From Deltaproteobacteria bacterium UBA6930 (GTDB lineage: Bacteria; Myxococcota_A; UBA9160; UBA6930), in contig DKAI01000118.1 in assembly GCA_002450755.1 (NCBI GenBank), positions 1 through 23,040 of the forward strand: 23,040 nucleotides of DNA, given 5' to 3'. Shown one piece after another: positions 15,229-22,464 of this stretch. A program made the position numbers and the translations under genes. The notes under the pieces are model-generated. The model did not search any database, was not told the origin of the DNA, and saw only the letters and a program-made list of their open reading frames with translations. Positions within the stretch are counted from its first letter, which is position 1. Each line of letters begins with the position of its first letter.

Positions 15229-16151
15229 TGAGACTAGGAATCATGTGTGGTGCCCCGGGTACGGCTCAAGGCCCTTCGGCGAGTATTCAAGATTACATCG
15301 ACTATGCCAAAAAAATTGAAGCTCTCGGATTTTCTACTCTTTGGATGGCACACATTTTTGGACTTGACGCGATTTCAGTACTTGGCCTAGCCGGTCGAGA
15401 AACTTCTAAGTTAGAACTTGGCACTGCAGTGGTCAGAAGTCACGGCCGCCATCCTATTGAAATGGCACAAGCCGCTATGACATCTAGCGTTGCAGCGCAG
15501 GGCCGTTTCACGTTAGGAATTGGCGTCGCTCACAAGATTGTTATCGAAGGCAACTACGGTCTTTCATTTGACCGCCCAGCGAAACACATGCGCGAATATT
15601 TAGAGATCCTTCGTCCCCTCCTAAACGGCGAGGTAGTGAAACATAAAGGTGAGCAATACCAAGTGCGAGCCAAAGTTACGGTACCCGGAGCCAAACCAAC
15701 CCCACTCCTCCTTGCCGCACTTGGAGATCGGATGCTCGACTTGGCAGGGCAAGTAGGCGACGGCACTATCACCTGGCTATGCGGACCAGAGACACTATCC
15801 AAACATATCATTCCTAAAATATCCCTTGCTGCAAACAAGGCTGGGCGACCTGCCCCTCGAATCGTATGTGGATTGCCCACAATTCTCGTAGCAAAAAGCC
15901 AGGTGGCATCGGCAAAGGATCAAATCGCGAAATCCTTTGAACTGTACGGAACGATTCCTTCATACCGTGCAATGCTTGATCGCGAAGGGGTTACAGGACC
16001 AGCTGATGTCGCCATGGTAGGCGATGAGAGCGATCTACGGGAAAAATTAAAGCTCTATAGCGACCTGGGAGTTACTGATTTCGATGCCGCAATCGCAGAC
16101 ATGGGTGAGAGCGCAAACAGGACACTCGAATTTCTTGCCAGCGAACTCTGA
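15228..16151 (+). CDS. LLM-class flavin/F420-dependent oxidoreductase
   Basis: A 307-residue luciferase-like monooxygenase-class TIM-barrel protein. Typical elements are the start MRLGIMCGAPG, KKIEALGFSTLWMAH (28-42), ELGTAVVRSHGRHPIEMAQA, GRFTLGIGVAHK, and PLLLAALGDRMLDLAGQ with VGDGTITWL. It resembles the class often described as F420-dependent, and less strongly FMN monooxygenases. The cofactor cannot be proved from sequence. If it uses F420, the genome should carry F420 biosynthesis genes. It begins inside the stop of the CDGSH gene. 53 bases downstream is a CMD-family gene with its own AGGAG, so the three likely form one operon. Confidence 0.9.
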   Translation: MRLGIMCGAPGTAQGPSASIQDYIDYAKKIEALGFSTLWMAHIFGLDAISVLGLAGRETSKLELGTAVVRSHGRHPIEMAQAAMTSSVAAQGRFTLGIGVAHKIVIEGNYGLSFDRPAKHMREYLEILRPLLNGEVVKHKGEQYQVRAKVTVPGAKPTPLLLAALGDRMLDLAGQVGDGTITWLCGPETLSKHIIPKISLAANKAGRPAPRIVCGLPTILVAKSQVASAKDQIAKSFELYGTIPSYRAMLDREGVTGPADVAMVGDESDLREKLKLYSDLGVTDFDAAIADMGESANRTLEFLASEL

Positions 16152-16204
16152 TGGGACACGAAGAGCCTAAGCTGTCAAATTACAACTAACCTGCAGGAGT
16201 TTAA

Positions 16205-16774
16205 ATGCCACGTATTTCAAAACCTCGAATCAAACCCCTTCCAGTTACCGAATGGGACGAATCGGTAAAAAGCATAGCCGGATCTAACCCTCGCGGTGAA
16301 GATGGCGTAATGAATATTTTTGCCACACTCGCGAACCATCCGAACCTAATGCGCCGCTGGTTAGTTTTTGGAAACCATATTCTTTTTAAATCCGAGCTAC
16401 CACCTAGAGAAAGAGAACTTGCAATCTTAAGGATTGGATGGCTTTGTCAAGCCGAATACGAATGGGCTCAACACGTCGTAATCGCTCGACAGTGCGACAT
16501 AACTGACGAAGAAATCGCTCGGCTTGCCGAAGGACCGAGCGCTTCAGGCTGGGCACCTCATGAAGTGGATCTTCTCCAAGCAACCGATGAATTGCATGCT
16601 GATGCTTTCATAAGCGACGAAACATGGAAAAAATTGGACGCTTACTGGAGCCGAGAACAGATAATGGATCTCGTCTTTACGATCGGACAATATAATTTAG
16701 TATCTATGGCCTTAAATAGCTTCGGCGTGCAGCTTGAAGAAGGCGTTGAAGGTTTCGCAGAAACCACCAAATAA
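16205..16774 (+). CDS. Carboxymuconolactone decarboxylase (CMD)-family protein
   Basis: A 189-residue all-helical CMD/AhpD-fold protein. The family core is RERELAILRIGWLCQAEYEW with AQHVVIAR (68-95), holding Glu84 and His90 in the usual relay positions. The CxxC redox pair of AhpD is missing: only Cys81 and Cys97 are nearby, so a peroxidase function is unlikely. A decarboxylase or isomerase/hydrolase-like role in aromatic catabolism fits better, but such proteins are often annotated without function. AGGAG about 6 bases ahead of the ATG supports the start. The gene converges with the sodium symporter gene 17 bases away. Two 5-bp hairpins there lack a T-run and are not called as a terminator. 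Confidence 0.88.
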   Translation: MPRISKPRIKPLPVTEWDESVKSIAGSNPRGEDGVMNIFATLANHPNLMRRWLVFGNHILFKSELPPRERELAILRIGWLCQAEYEWAQHVVIARQCDITDEEIARLAEGPSASGWAPHEVDLLQATDELHADAFISDETWKKLDAYWSREQIMDLVFTIGQYNLVSMALNSFGVQLEEGVEGFAETTK

Positions 16775-16791
16775 AAGGAAACTCCTTAACT

Positions 16792-18246
16792 TTATGGAGT
16801 CTCTCCTCTCGATCTGTCGGTTGGGAGAATGCACGAGAAGAAAACTGCAAAGGCAAAATTAAATGCCACCGCTACAACCCCCACATGAAGGCCCCATATT
16901 CTACGAACATCTAATACTAAGGCGACTAAAGCTATAAAAACACCGACCCCTATACCTATCAAAGCACCTTTTGCCTTAAATTTTTTCCAGTGTATGCCAA
17001 CCATAAACGCCGGTGCGGCTTGAACTAAAATTTCTAGCTTGAGCTCAGTCAATCGCCAAAGACTCAGAGTAGGGAAAAGAGCAAAACCTAAAGCAATGAG
17101 CATAACCACCATTGCTGCACGCTTTCCTGTCTTAGTAGTTTTAGGATCGGCTGTGTTACGACCCAGAACGTCCCCTGCAATAATTGACCCAAGCGACAAA
17201 AGGACAGAGTCCGCTGTGGACATAATCGCTGCCAAAGCAGCGACGAACACCAATACTGCAAAGAGTTGCCACACTACTCCCGTAGCCGCCCATTGCGCAA
17301 GCAGCATAGGCATTACTCTGTCGGCTTCTAGCGTACCTAGATCGGAAAACCTTGGGATTGCAGCTATACCTAGAAGCATAACTACAAAGGTGGTAGTTAA
17401 TGGAAGAAAGCCCATCCAAACAAGCGCTCGGCGTAACGAAGCGCTGCTTCGAGCAGCAAAAATCCTTTGGATCGCCTGGGGATACATCACGGCACCAATT
17501 CCTACGAGCAGGATCGTTGATATCCAATTAATTCGTTGCATATCACTCGGTGCTGCGATGGCGGAGGGCCGGACATCTCCAACCTTCCGAACCAATTCCG
17601 AGAATCCCTCTCCTTGCGATATCCAGTAGAGCATCAAGCCTAGGCCAAGAAGCATCAGGACACCCTGAACGGCATCTGTCCAGGCTACAGCTCGCATCCC
17701 TCCTACCGTTTCATAAATCAGTATAAAACCCGCTAACCCAATAACTGCCGCGCTGTATGGAACAAGTCCGTTTGTGACCTGGCCGGTGACATGGCCCATT
17801 GCCTGCAGCTGAGCCAGTAAGTAGTTACCTAAGGCGACTACCATCAGAAGCGCCAAGACCGAGCGCAATACAAGCCCTGCTCCCTCTTTTCCATATCGAT
17901 ACAAAACCCAATCCCCGGGTGTTACGAAATTCTCTCTTACAGATAACGGTCGTAGCTTGGGTATCAATATTTGATAGCCCACCATTAAAGACATCATCAT
18001 TCCGGTAGAAATGATCCATGCGTATCCTCGCCTATAGCCCTCGCCGGGATAACCTAAAAGTGAATTTCCACTGTAGGTCGTAGCATATAGAGTCAGTAGC
18101 AAGACAAAAAAGCCGAGTTCACGACCCGCCAAAAAATGATCACTGGGTGTAGAATCTTTCCTTGAACGTCGTGCGTATTCTGCCAAACCAACCAAGAGAA
18201 CAAGGTAGACGAGCAAGCAAACTGTTCCTAGAAGACCGAAGCTCAA
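16792..18246 (-). CDS. Sodium:solute symporter (SSS) family transporter
   Basis: A 484-residue integral membrane protein with about 13 hydrophobic helices (LeuT fold, SSS family). The first helices, the unwound region TLYATTYSGNSLLGYPG (52-68) and the family signature GGMRAVAWTDAVQG (182-195) are clear. SSS proteins use the sodium gradient to import sugars, proline, pantothenate, carboxylates or similar solutes. The substrate is not determinable here. The start is TTG (18244-18246), overlapping the stop of the small membrane protein as TTGA, with a GGAG 7 bases ahead. The preceding two-helix protein is a common partner (DUF3311 or YhdT type) of such symporters. Confidence 0.92.
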   Translation of the reverse strand: MSFGLLGTVCLLVYLVLLVGLAEYARRSRKDSTPSDHFLAGRELGFFVLLLTLYATTYSGNSLLGYPGEGYRRGYAWIISTGMMMSLMVGYQILIPKLRPLSVRENFVTPGDWVLYRYGKEGAGLVLRSVLALLMVVALGNYLLAQLQAMGHVTGQVTNGLVPYSAAVIGLAGFILIYETVGGMRAVAWTDAVQGVLMLLGLGLMLYWISQGEGFSELVRKVGDVRPSAIAAPSDMQRINWISTILLVGIGAVMYPQAIQRIFAARSSASLRRALVWMGFLPLTTTFVVMLLGIAAIPRFSDLGTLEADRVMPMLLAQWAATGVVWQLFAVLVFVAALAAIMSTADSVLLSLGSIIAGDVLGRNTADPKTTKTGKRAAMVVMLIALGFALFPTLSLWRLTELKLEILVQAAPAFMVGIHWKKFKAKGALIGIGVGVFIALVALVLDVRRIWGLHVGVVAVAFNFAFAVFFSCILPTDRSRGETP

Positions 18247-18458
18247 GGACCATCTCCGGCATCACCATCCAAGTCCGTGAATGTCCATGCAATCGCATTC
18301 AATACGGCCACACCAATGAAACAAAGTAGAGACCAAGCAGCCCAATCTGGAAGGCCAAAGATTATTTCTGGTTTTTCATTCGGATCCCAAAACCAAGGAA
18401 TCGCCATGATAAACAACAAACCAATCCCAATTAGTGCACCTCTTCTAATTAGTTTCAT
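18243..18458 (-). CDS. Small two-helix membrane protein, likely SSS partner (DUF3311/YhdT-like)
   Basis: A 71-residue protein with two hydrophobic segments, GALIGIGLLFIMAIPWFW (7-24) and WAAWSLLCFIGVAVLNAIAW (39-58), joined by DPNEKPEIIFGLP. The EP/EI-x-x-GLP-x-W motif and the position right before a sodium:solute symporter match the small subunits that accompany such transporters. It overlaps SRAP upstream (ATGA) and the symporter downstream (TTGA). The assignment to DUF3311 or DUF997 is by pattern and context. The molecular role is unknown. Confidence 0.75.
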   Translation of the reverse strand: MKLIRRGALIGIGLLFIMAIPWFWDPNEKPEIIFGLPDWAAWSLLCFIGVAVLNAIAWTFTDLDGDAGDGP

Positions 18459-19141
18459 TTCGCAAAGAGCTCCAGATTTACTTGATGTGCAGTCCTCAAG
18501 ATACAGCGAGGATCATCGTTTCTAACGTTATTTACCCGAGGATTGACGGGAGATACACTCCAATCAGTTATTGCACATGAGGTCCAATCCTCAATCGTAT
18601 TCCCAGGTTGATCGGTAAGCCACTTCGCAAACATAGCCCTGTTAAATGCTAAAGGCATTCGACCATGCAATCCCTTTAGATTACCAGACGATACGCAAGT
18701 CAGAATCGCGAACGATCCTATTCTTTCTTCACCTTTCCCCCTCCATTCCGAATACAAACCTGCGAAGCCGAACCAGTTTTGCGATTTGCTCGTTATATGG
18801 AAAGGATTTCTGCCACCGCCTCGGCCCGACCATTCGTAGAAACCATCCGCTGGGACCAAACATCGATTCTCAGTGACAGCTTTCCGAAACATTCGGTTGC
18901 CAGAAATACCCTCTATTCGTGCGTTGATTGGGCGTGGGCTAAATTTTTCGACTTTTGCCCAACTGGGGATCCAACCCCAGTTTCTTAGCTCCAAAACGGG
19001 CTCACCGCGATCGTATCGCGCGGTTAGAACGTCTTGCCCTGGCGCAATATTGTACCGAGGCCTAAGCCCTTTCGGCCTCTTGGTCCGAAATGCCTCCGCA
19101 AGTTCCCTTGAGGAGCGAGAAAATGTGAATCGACCGCACAC
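18455..19141 (-). CDS. SRAP-domain protein (HMCES/YedK-like abasic-site crosslinker)
   Basis: A 228-residue SOS-response-associated peptidase-fold protein. Members form a covalent bond with abasic sites in single-stranded DNA through Cys2 and protect them. The catalytic residues are visible: Cys2 exposed after Met removal (MCGRFTFS), Asn73 in INARIEG, Glu103 in GFYEW and His159 in GLHGRMP. GTG is used as the start, which must be right since Cys2 has to become the N-terminus. No Shine-Dalgarno is visible in the 20 bases upstream. Unusually, it begins a coupled string with a small membrane protein and a sodium symporter, and is divergent from DUF368 across only 20 bases. Confidence 0.95.
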   Translation of the reverse strand: MCGRFTFSRSSRELAEAFRTKRPKGLRPRYNIAPGQDVLTARYDRGEPVLELRNWGWIPSWAKVEKFSPRPINARIEGISGNRMFRKAVTENRCLVPADGFYEWSGRGGGRNPFHITSKSQNWFGFAGLYSEWRGKGEERIGSFAILTCVSSGNLKGLHGRMPLAFNRAMFAKWLTDQPGNTIEDWTSCAITDWSVSPVNPRVNNVRNDDPRCILRTAHQVNLELFAK

Positions 19142-19161
19142 CAGGGCTACCGTAGCGCTAG

Positions 19162-20100
19162 ATGGACAAATTAGAGACCTCCAAGCTCAATCTGCTTCAA
19201 TTTCCAAAGACAATTTTGGGTGGAGCACTAATGGGGCTTGCCAATCTTGTTCCTGGTGCATCTGGAGGAACTATCTTGCTCGCTACCGGGCTCTACGTCC
19301 GCTTCATCCAGGCTCTCGGCAATTTGTCGTCATTCCGTTTCAAAGTTCGAGATTTTATTTTTTTAGGAGTTCTCTCTCTGGCAGCTATTGGAACTGTGCT
19401 GATCGCAGCCAAGCCAATAAAACTCGCCATCCTTGAGCAAACGATGCCAATGTACAGCGTATTTCTCGGCTTCACATTGGGCGGACTTCCACTAATCTGG
19501 TCAGAAGTAAAACCAGCGAGTTCAACATTTTTAATTTCCCTCCTAATAGCTTTCGTACTTTCTACTGGTCTTATTCTCGGCTTGCCTTTCTCTCCTCCGA
19601 TTACCTCGGGTCCTTACCTGCTTTTCCTGGCAGGCCTGGTCGGAGCTGCCGCAATGGTTCTTCCTGGGCTTAGCGGCGGATACTTAGTTCTTCTCCTTGG
19701 ACAATACCTGCCCATCCTCTCAGCTATAGGTGAAATAGGTGAAATTTTCATGACACCCGATTCCCACGTAATAGAGAGACTAATCGCTCCGTGTTTAACC
19801 TTACTCCCTGTAGGGATTGGCGTACTTATTGGCATCGTGGCTGTTAGCAGGCTTTTAAAATTCACGCTCGCTAAAAACCCACAGGCAAGCTTCGGTGTAT
19901 TAGCAGGACTCGTACTGGGAGCGACGGTCAAACTCTGGCCATTCCAACGCGTTATTGAGGCAAATAATACAGCTCTAACCTTTCGACATTATTTCCCGGA
20001 AGGGTTCGAAATATTTATTGCCGTTTTGCTCGCATTGGGATCATTTTGTCTCCCTCTGAGCATTTCTTTCTTGGACAAGAAAAACCAGACTGATACTTAA
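19162..20100 (+). CDS. DUF368 integral membrane protein, PopT-like undecaprenyl-phosphate translocase
   Basis: A 312-residue polytopic protein. DUF368 proteins such as PopT recycle undecaprenyl phosphate across the membrane for wall and surface polymer synthesis. The two family hallmark re-entrant motifs are present in inverted repeat: GLANLVPGASGGTILL (about 25-40) and VLPGLSGGYLVLLLGQYLP (about 172-190). Roughly eight to nine further hydrophobic helices follow. I keep ATG 19162, because the conserved segment FPKTILGGALMGLANLVPG lies before the in-frame ATG at 19231. That internal ATG does have a GGGTGGAG site, so it cannot be wholly excluded. The divergent SRAP gene is only 20 bases away. 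Confidence 0.9.
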   Translation: MDKLETSKLNLLQFPKTILGGALMGLANLVPGASGGTILLATGLYVRFIQALGNLSSFRFKVRDFIFLGVLSLAAIGTVLIAAKPIKLAILEQTMPMYSVFLGFTLGGLPLIWSEVKPASSTFLISLLIAFVLSTGLILGLPFSPPITSGPYLLFLAGLVGAAAMVLPGLSGGYLVLLLGQYLPILSAIGEIGEIFMTPDSHVIERLIAPCLTLLPVGIGVLIGIVAVSRLLKFTLAKNPQASFGVLAGLVLGATVKLWPFQRVIEANNTALTFRHYFPEGFEIFIAVLLALGSFCLPLSISFLDKKNQTDT

Positions 20101-20105
20101 CGTCT

Positions 20106-20867
20106 TCAAGAGGTGCTTTTTTTTCTACGACGCTGCTCGGTGTACCTTCTTAAATCCTTTAGCTCTGTACGGGTTAATAGCCTGCTTTGACCTGAAGAAA
20201 GAGAACCCAAGCCCAGAGGGCCCATTGCGATCCGAAGCAATCGGTCGACCTTGCAACCGACAAGTTCCATGCTTCTTCGAATTTGACGCTTTTTCCCATC
20301 TGTCAACTGAAGTCGCACTCGAGCTTTTCCCGGTATCAAAGAATTCAAATCTATATCTTCGATCAGCATCGGTGCCGTATGTCCGTCAGGAAGCCTAAAT
20401 CCCGTGGCAAATTGTTCACTCTCTTCCCGTCCAAAAAGACCGGTAATCCACACGTCATAAACTCGCTTAGTTTCGAGCGATGGGTGAAGCAATGCCTGAG
20501 CCGCATCGCCATCGTTAGTCAAGAGAAGTAAGCCCTCCGAATCTTTATCTAACCTACCGACCGGAAAAAGCCGGGTTGCTTTCGCTATCTGAGGGAGAAC
20601 ACTCAACACTGTCAGACGATTTTTATCGTCTTTACAAGTACTTAAAACTCCACGGGGTTTATTAAGAAGCCAGTAGACCCGTTTTTCTCGAGAAACTTCG
20701 ATACCGTCAACACTAATTTTATCGCCTTCGGGATCTGCCGAATCGCCCAGTTCAGCCACCTTGCTGTTGATTCTAACTCGGCCTTGCTGAATGAGGATTT
20801 CCGCCTTTCTCCGAGAGGAAATTCCCATCTGTCCGAGTAGCCTTTGAAGTCTCAGTGAATTACCCAG
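20106..20867 (-). CDS. RluB/RsuA-type 16S/23S rRNA pseudouridine synthase
   Basis: An S4-domain pseudouridine synthase. The N-terminal RNA-binding domain contains SSRRKAEILIQQGRVRINS, and the catalytic motif GRLDKDSEGLLLL has the nucleophile Asp (94 from the first ATG). LLNKPRGVLSTC, the family motif before the catalytic domain, and LTDGKKRQIRRS near the end also fit. The first ATG (20828) is 13 codons too late: in-frame codons upstream read LRLQRLLGQ, which is the missing start of the S4 helix. No ATG, GTG or TTG exists there, so I set the start at CTG 20865-20867 (253 residues). CTG 20853-20855 is the alternative. It probably modifies 23S rRNA. The C-terminus is a basic tail rich in Arg and Lys. 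Confidence 0.88.
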   Translation of the reverse strand: MGNSLRLQRLLGQMGISSRRKAEILIQQGRVRINSKVAELGDSADPEGDKISVDGIEVSREKRVYWLLNKPRGVLSTCKDDKNRLTVLSVLPQIAKATRLFPVGRLDKDSEGLLLLTNDGDAAQALLHPSLETKRVYDVWITGLFGREESEQFATGFRLPDGHTAPMLIEDIDLNSLIPGKARVRLQLTDGKKRQIRRSMELVGCKVDRLLRIAMGPLGLGSLSSGQSRLLTRTELKDLRRYTEQRRRKKSTS

Positions 20868-20878
20868 TTGTAGTATGC

Positions 20879-21484
20879 TTAATGAAGATCCAGAGGGGTC
20901 GGGTCGGCCAAAGGCTCTTTGGATTCGTCAAATGTAATATTCTCAGAACCTTTCTGCTCTTCCGTAATTTCTTCAAGATCCTTTAATGTTGGTAGATCTC
21001 TCAATGTTCTTAAACCAAAAACTTCCAGGAACCTAGAAGAGGTCGCATACTCCATTGGTCTCCCGAGTACTTCGCGATGTCCAGCTCCTTTAACAAGGCC
21101 TTTTTCTAGAAGACTCCGTACAACCGCACCTGCATCAACGCCACGAATGGCTTCAATCTCGCCTCTTGTCACTGGTTGCTTATAAGCAACTATCGACAAA
21201 GTCTCAAGCGCAGCTTTCGAGAGTCGCAAAGGCCGCTCTGGCTGAAGTTGCTTCACATAGGGTGAGAATTCAGTTCTCGTGCGAACTTGGTATCCCCCAG
21301 CAATAGTCCATAATTCAAAGCCGCGTTGCTCCTCGTCATATTCTTTCCGTAGTACTTCAATAATCTCTTTCACTTTAGAAACTGTCACATTGGGTACTAT
21401 CGATGAAAGCCTAGTCGCGGAAACCGGCTTTGGCGATGCGATTATCAGTGCCTCTATAATTCTCTTAACTTGTTCCGGTTCCAA
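20879..21484 (-). CDS. scpB: Segregation and condensation protein ScpB
   Basis: A 201-residue protein with the two winged-helix domains of ScpB, a non-SMC subunit of the bacterial condensin SMC-ScpAB that organises and helps segregate the chromosome. Family signatures are ALIIASPKPVSATRLSSIV near the N-terminus, LSKAALETLSIVAYKQPVTR (about 88-107), IRGVDAGAVVRSLLEKGLV and LGRPMEYATSSRFLEVFGL. The start is TTG (21482-21484), backed by GGAGG (21491-21495) 6 bases ahead. The acidic C-terminal tail is variable in the family. It lies 33 bases after scpA and is followed by the pseudouridine synthase gene, a common order. Confidence 0.97.
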   Translation of the reverse strand: MEPEQVKRIIEALIIASPKPVSATRLSSIVPNVTVSKVKEIIEVLRKEYDEEQRGFELWTIAGGYQVRTRTEFSPYVKQLQPERPLRLSKAALETLSIVAYKQPVTRGEIEAIRGVDAGAVVRSLLEKGLVKGAGHREVLGRPMEYATSSRFLEVFGLRTLRDLPTLKDLEEITEEQKGSENITFDESKEPLADPTPLDLH

Positions 21485-21517
21485 AGTAATCCTCCGTTCT
21501 TGACTCCAAGTTCCCGT

Positions 21518-22360
21518 TTACATCCATTCCGAAATCTTTTCTCTCCAATCCTGGATACCGTCAACACCTTTACGAAGATGAATTTGCCCCTTAGGAGATC
21601 CATTATCATCGACTCCCTGGTAGATTCGAATCGCCTCGATACGCACAAGTTCTAAAACGGCTAAAAACATCCCCACAATAACAGCTCTCGAAAGAGGAGC
21701 ACCGTTTCGAGTCAGAACACTTTCAAAATCAACGTTGCTAGAAATTTCCAAAACCTCCATTACGGAGACCATACAAGAATGGATACTCACATCCTCAAAA
21801 GTTACCTGATGAACACTCGCCGTTTCTATTGCCCGATTCAGGACTCGTTGCAATTCAACGACAAGGGACAGAGCATCGACTTCAAGTTCTTTTTCTGCTT
21901 CTGGGGTAAGCGCAATCTCTTCCGGCCAGGCACGGTAAATATCTCTGCCCAGGACTGGACGTTCGCCGAGCTCTTCCGCAACATCTTTAAACCTTTGGTA
22001 TTCTAACAACCTCGCGATCAGCTCAGCTCTTGGATCGACTCTCTCGTCTTCCTCGTCACCATCGGTAATCGGGAGAAGCATGCGAGACTTTATCCAGGCC
22101 AACGTCGCGGCCATTACCAGATACTCGGCCGCGACCTCTAAGTTCAGATCCTCCATAAGCCCGAGTGTCTCTACATACTGATCAGCGATTAAAGCTATTG
22201 GTATTTCCGTAATTTCCACCTCGTTTTGCCTAATGAGGTGGAGGAGCAGATCCATTGGTCCCTCGAAAATTGGAAGTTTGATGGAGTAGTCCAAGCCGGT
22301 CTCTTCAAGATCTGATCCAGAACCCATTGACGTTGCAGCAGTTTTTTCGTGAACTTCCAT
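21518..22360 (-). CDS. scpA: Segregation and condensation protein ScpA
   Basis: A kleisin subunit of the SMC-ScpAB condensin complex, about 280 residues. The N-terminal domain that binds the SMC coiled-coil neck shows YSIKLPIFEGPMDLLLHLIR, EVEITEIPIALIADQYVE and AAEYLVMAATLAWIKSRMLL in order. The middle is acidic, with DGDEEDERVDPRAELIARLL, and the C-terminal winged helix includes FLAVLELVRIEAI. ATG 22358-22360 is directly preceded by an in-frame TTG (22361-22363). GGAGG lies 10 or 7 bases ahead respectively, so either may be used and the difference is one residue. It is upstream of scpB in one operon, with the CCA-adding enzyme gene before it. Confidence 0.97.
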   Translation of the reverse strand: MEVHEKTAATSMGSGSDLEETGLDYSIKLPIFEGPMDLLLHLIRQNEVEITEIPIALIADQYVETLGLMEDLNLEVAAEYLVMAATLAWIKSRMLLPITDGDEEDERVDPRAELIARLLEYQRFKDVAEELGERPVLGRDIYRAWPEEIALTPEAEKELEVDALSLVVELQRVLNRAIETASVHQVTFEDVSIHSCMVSVMEVLEISSNVDFESVLTRNGAPLSRAVIVGMFLAVLELVRIEAIRIYQGVDDNGSPKGQIHLRKGVDGIQDWREKISEWM

Positions 22361-22363
22361 CAA

Positions 22364-22464
22364 CTATCAACCTCCCAAGCAACTTGGATGAGCTTCCTGC
22401 TTCTGTTGGGGGGATTTTGCTTTAGCCGATAAAGAGGTCAAATGCCCGGGAAGCACTAAATCTC
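22364..22464 (-). other. 101-base gap between the CCA-adding enzyme gene and scpA
   Basis: No gene, tRNA or terminator is seen. Only the scpA ribosome binding site GGAGG can be named. A weak internal promoter is possible but not supported. Confidence 0.3.

Noticed and set aside
16775..16800. Possible bidirectional terminator between the convergent CMD and symporter genes
   Set aside because: Only two alternative 5-bp stems (AAGGA/TCCTT and ACTCC/GGAGT) without a run of T on either strand.
17039..17629. 196-residue plus-strand open frame inside the symporter gene
   Set aside because: It is antisense to transmembrane helices of a confident transporter, is rich in Ser/Arg/Pro from reverse-complement codons and has no ribosome binding site.
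19231..19239. ATG 19231 with a GGGTGGAG site as the DUF368 start
   Set aside because: The family segment FPKTILGGALMGLANLVPG begins upstream of it, so it would cut a conserved helix. Kept only as an alternative in the entry.
20117..20124. T8 run near the end of the DUF368/RluB convergent region as a terminator
   Set aside because: No stem precedes it. It encodes lysine codons of the RluB-type tail.
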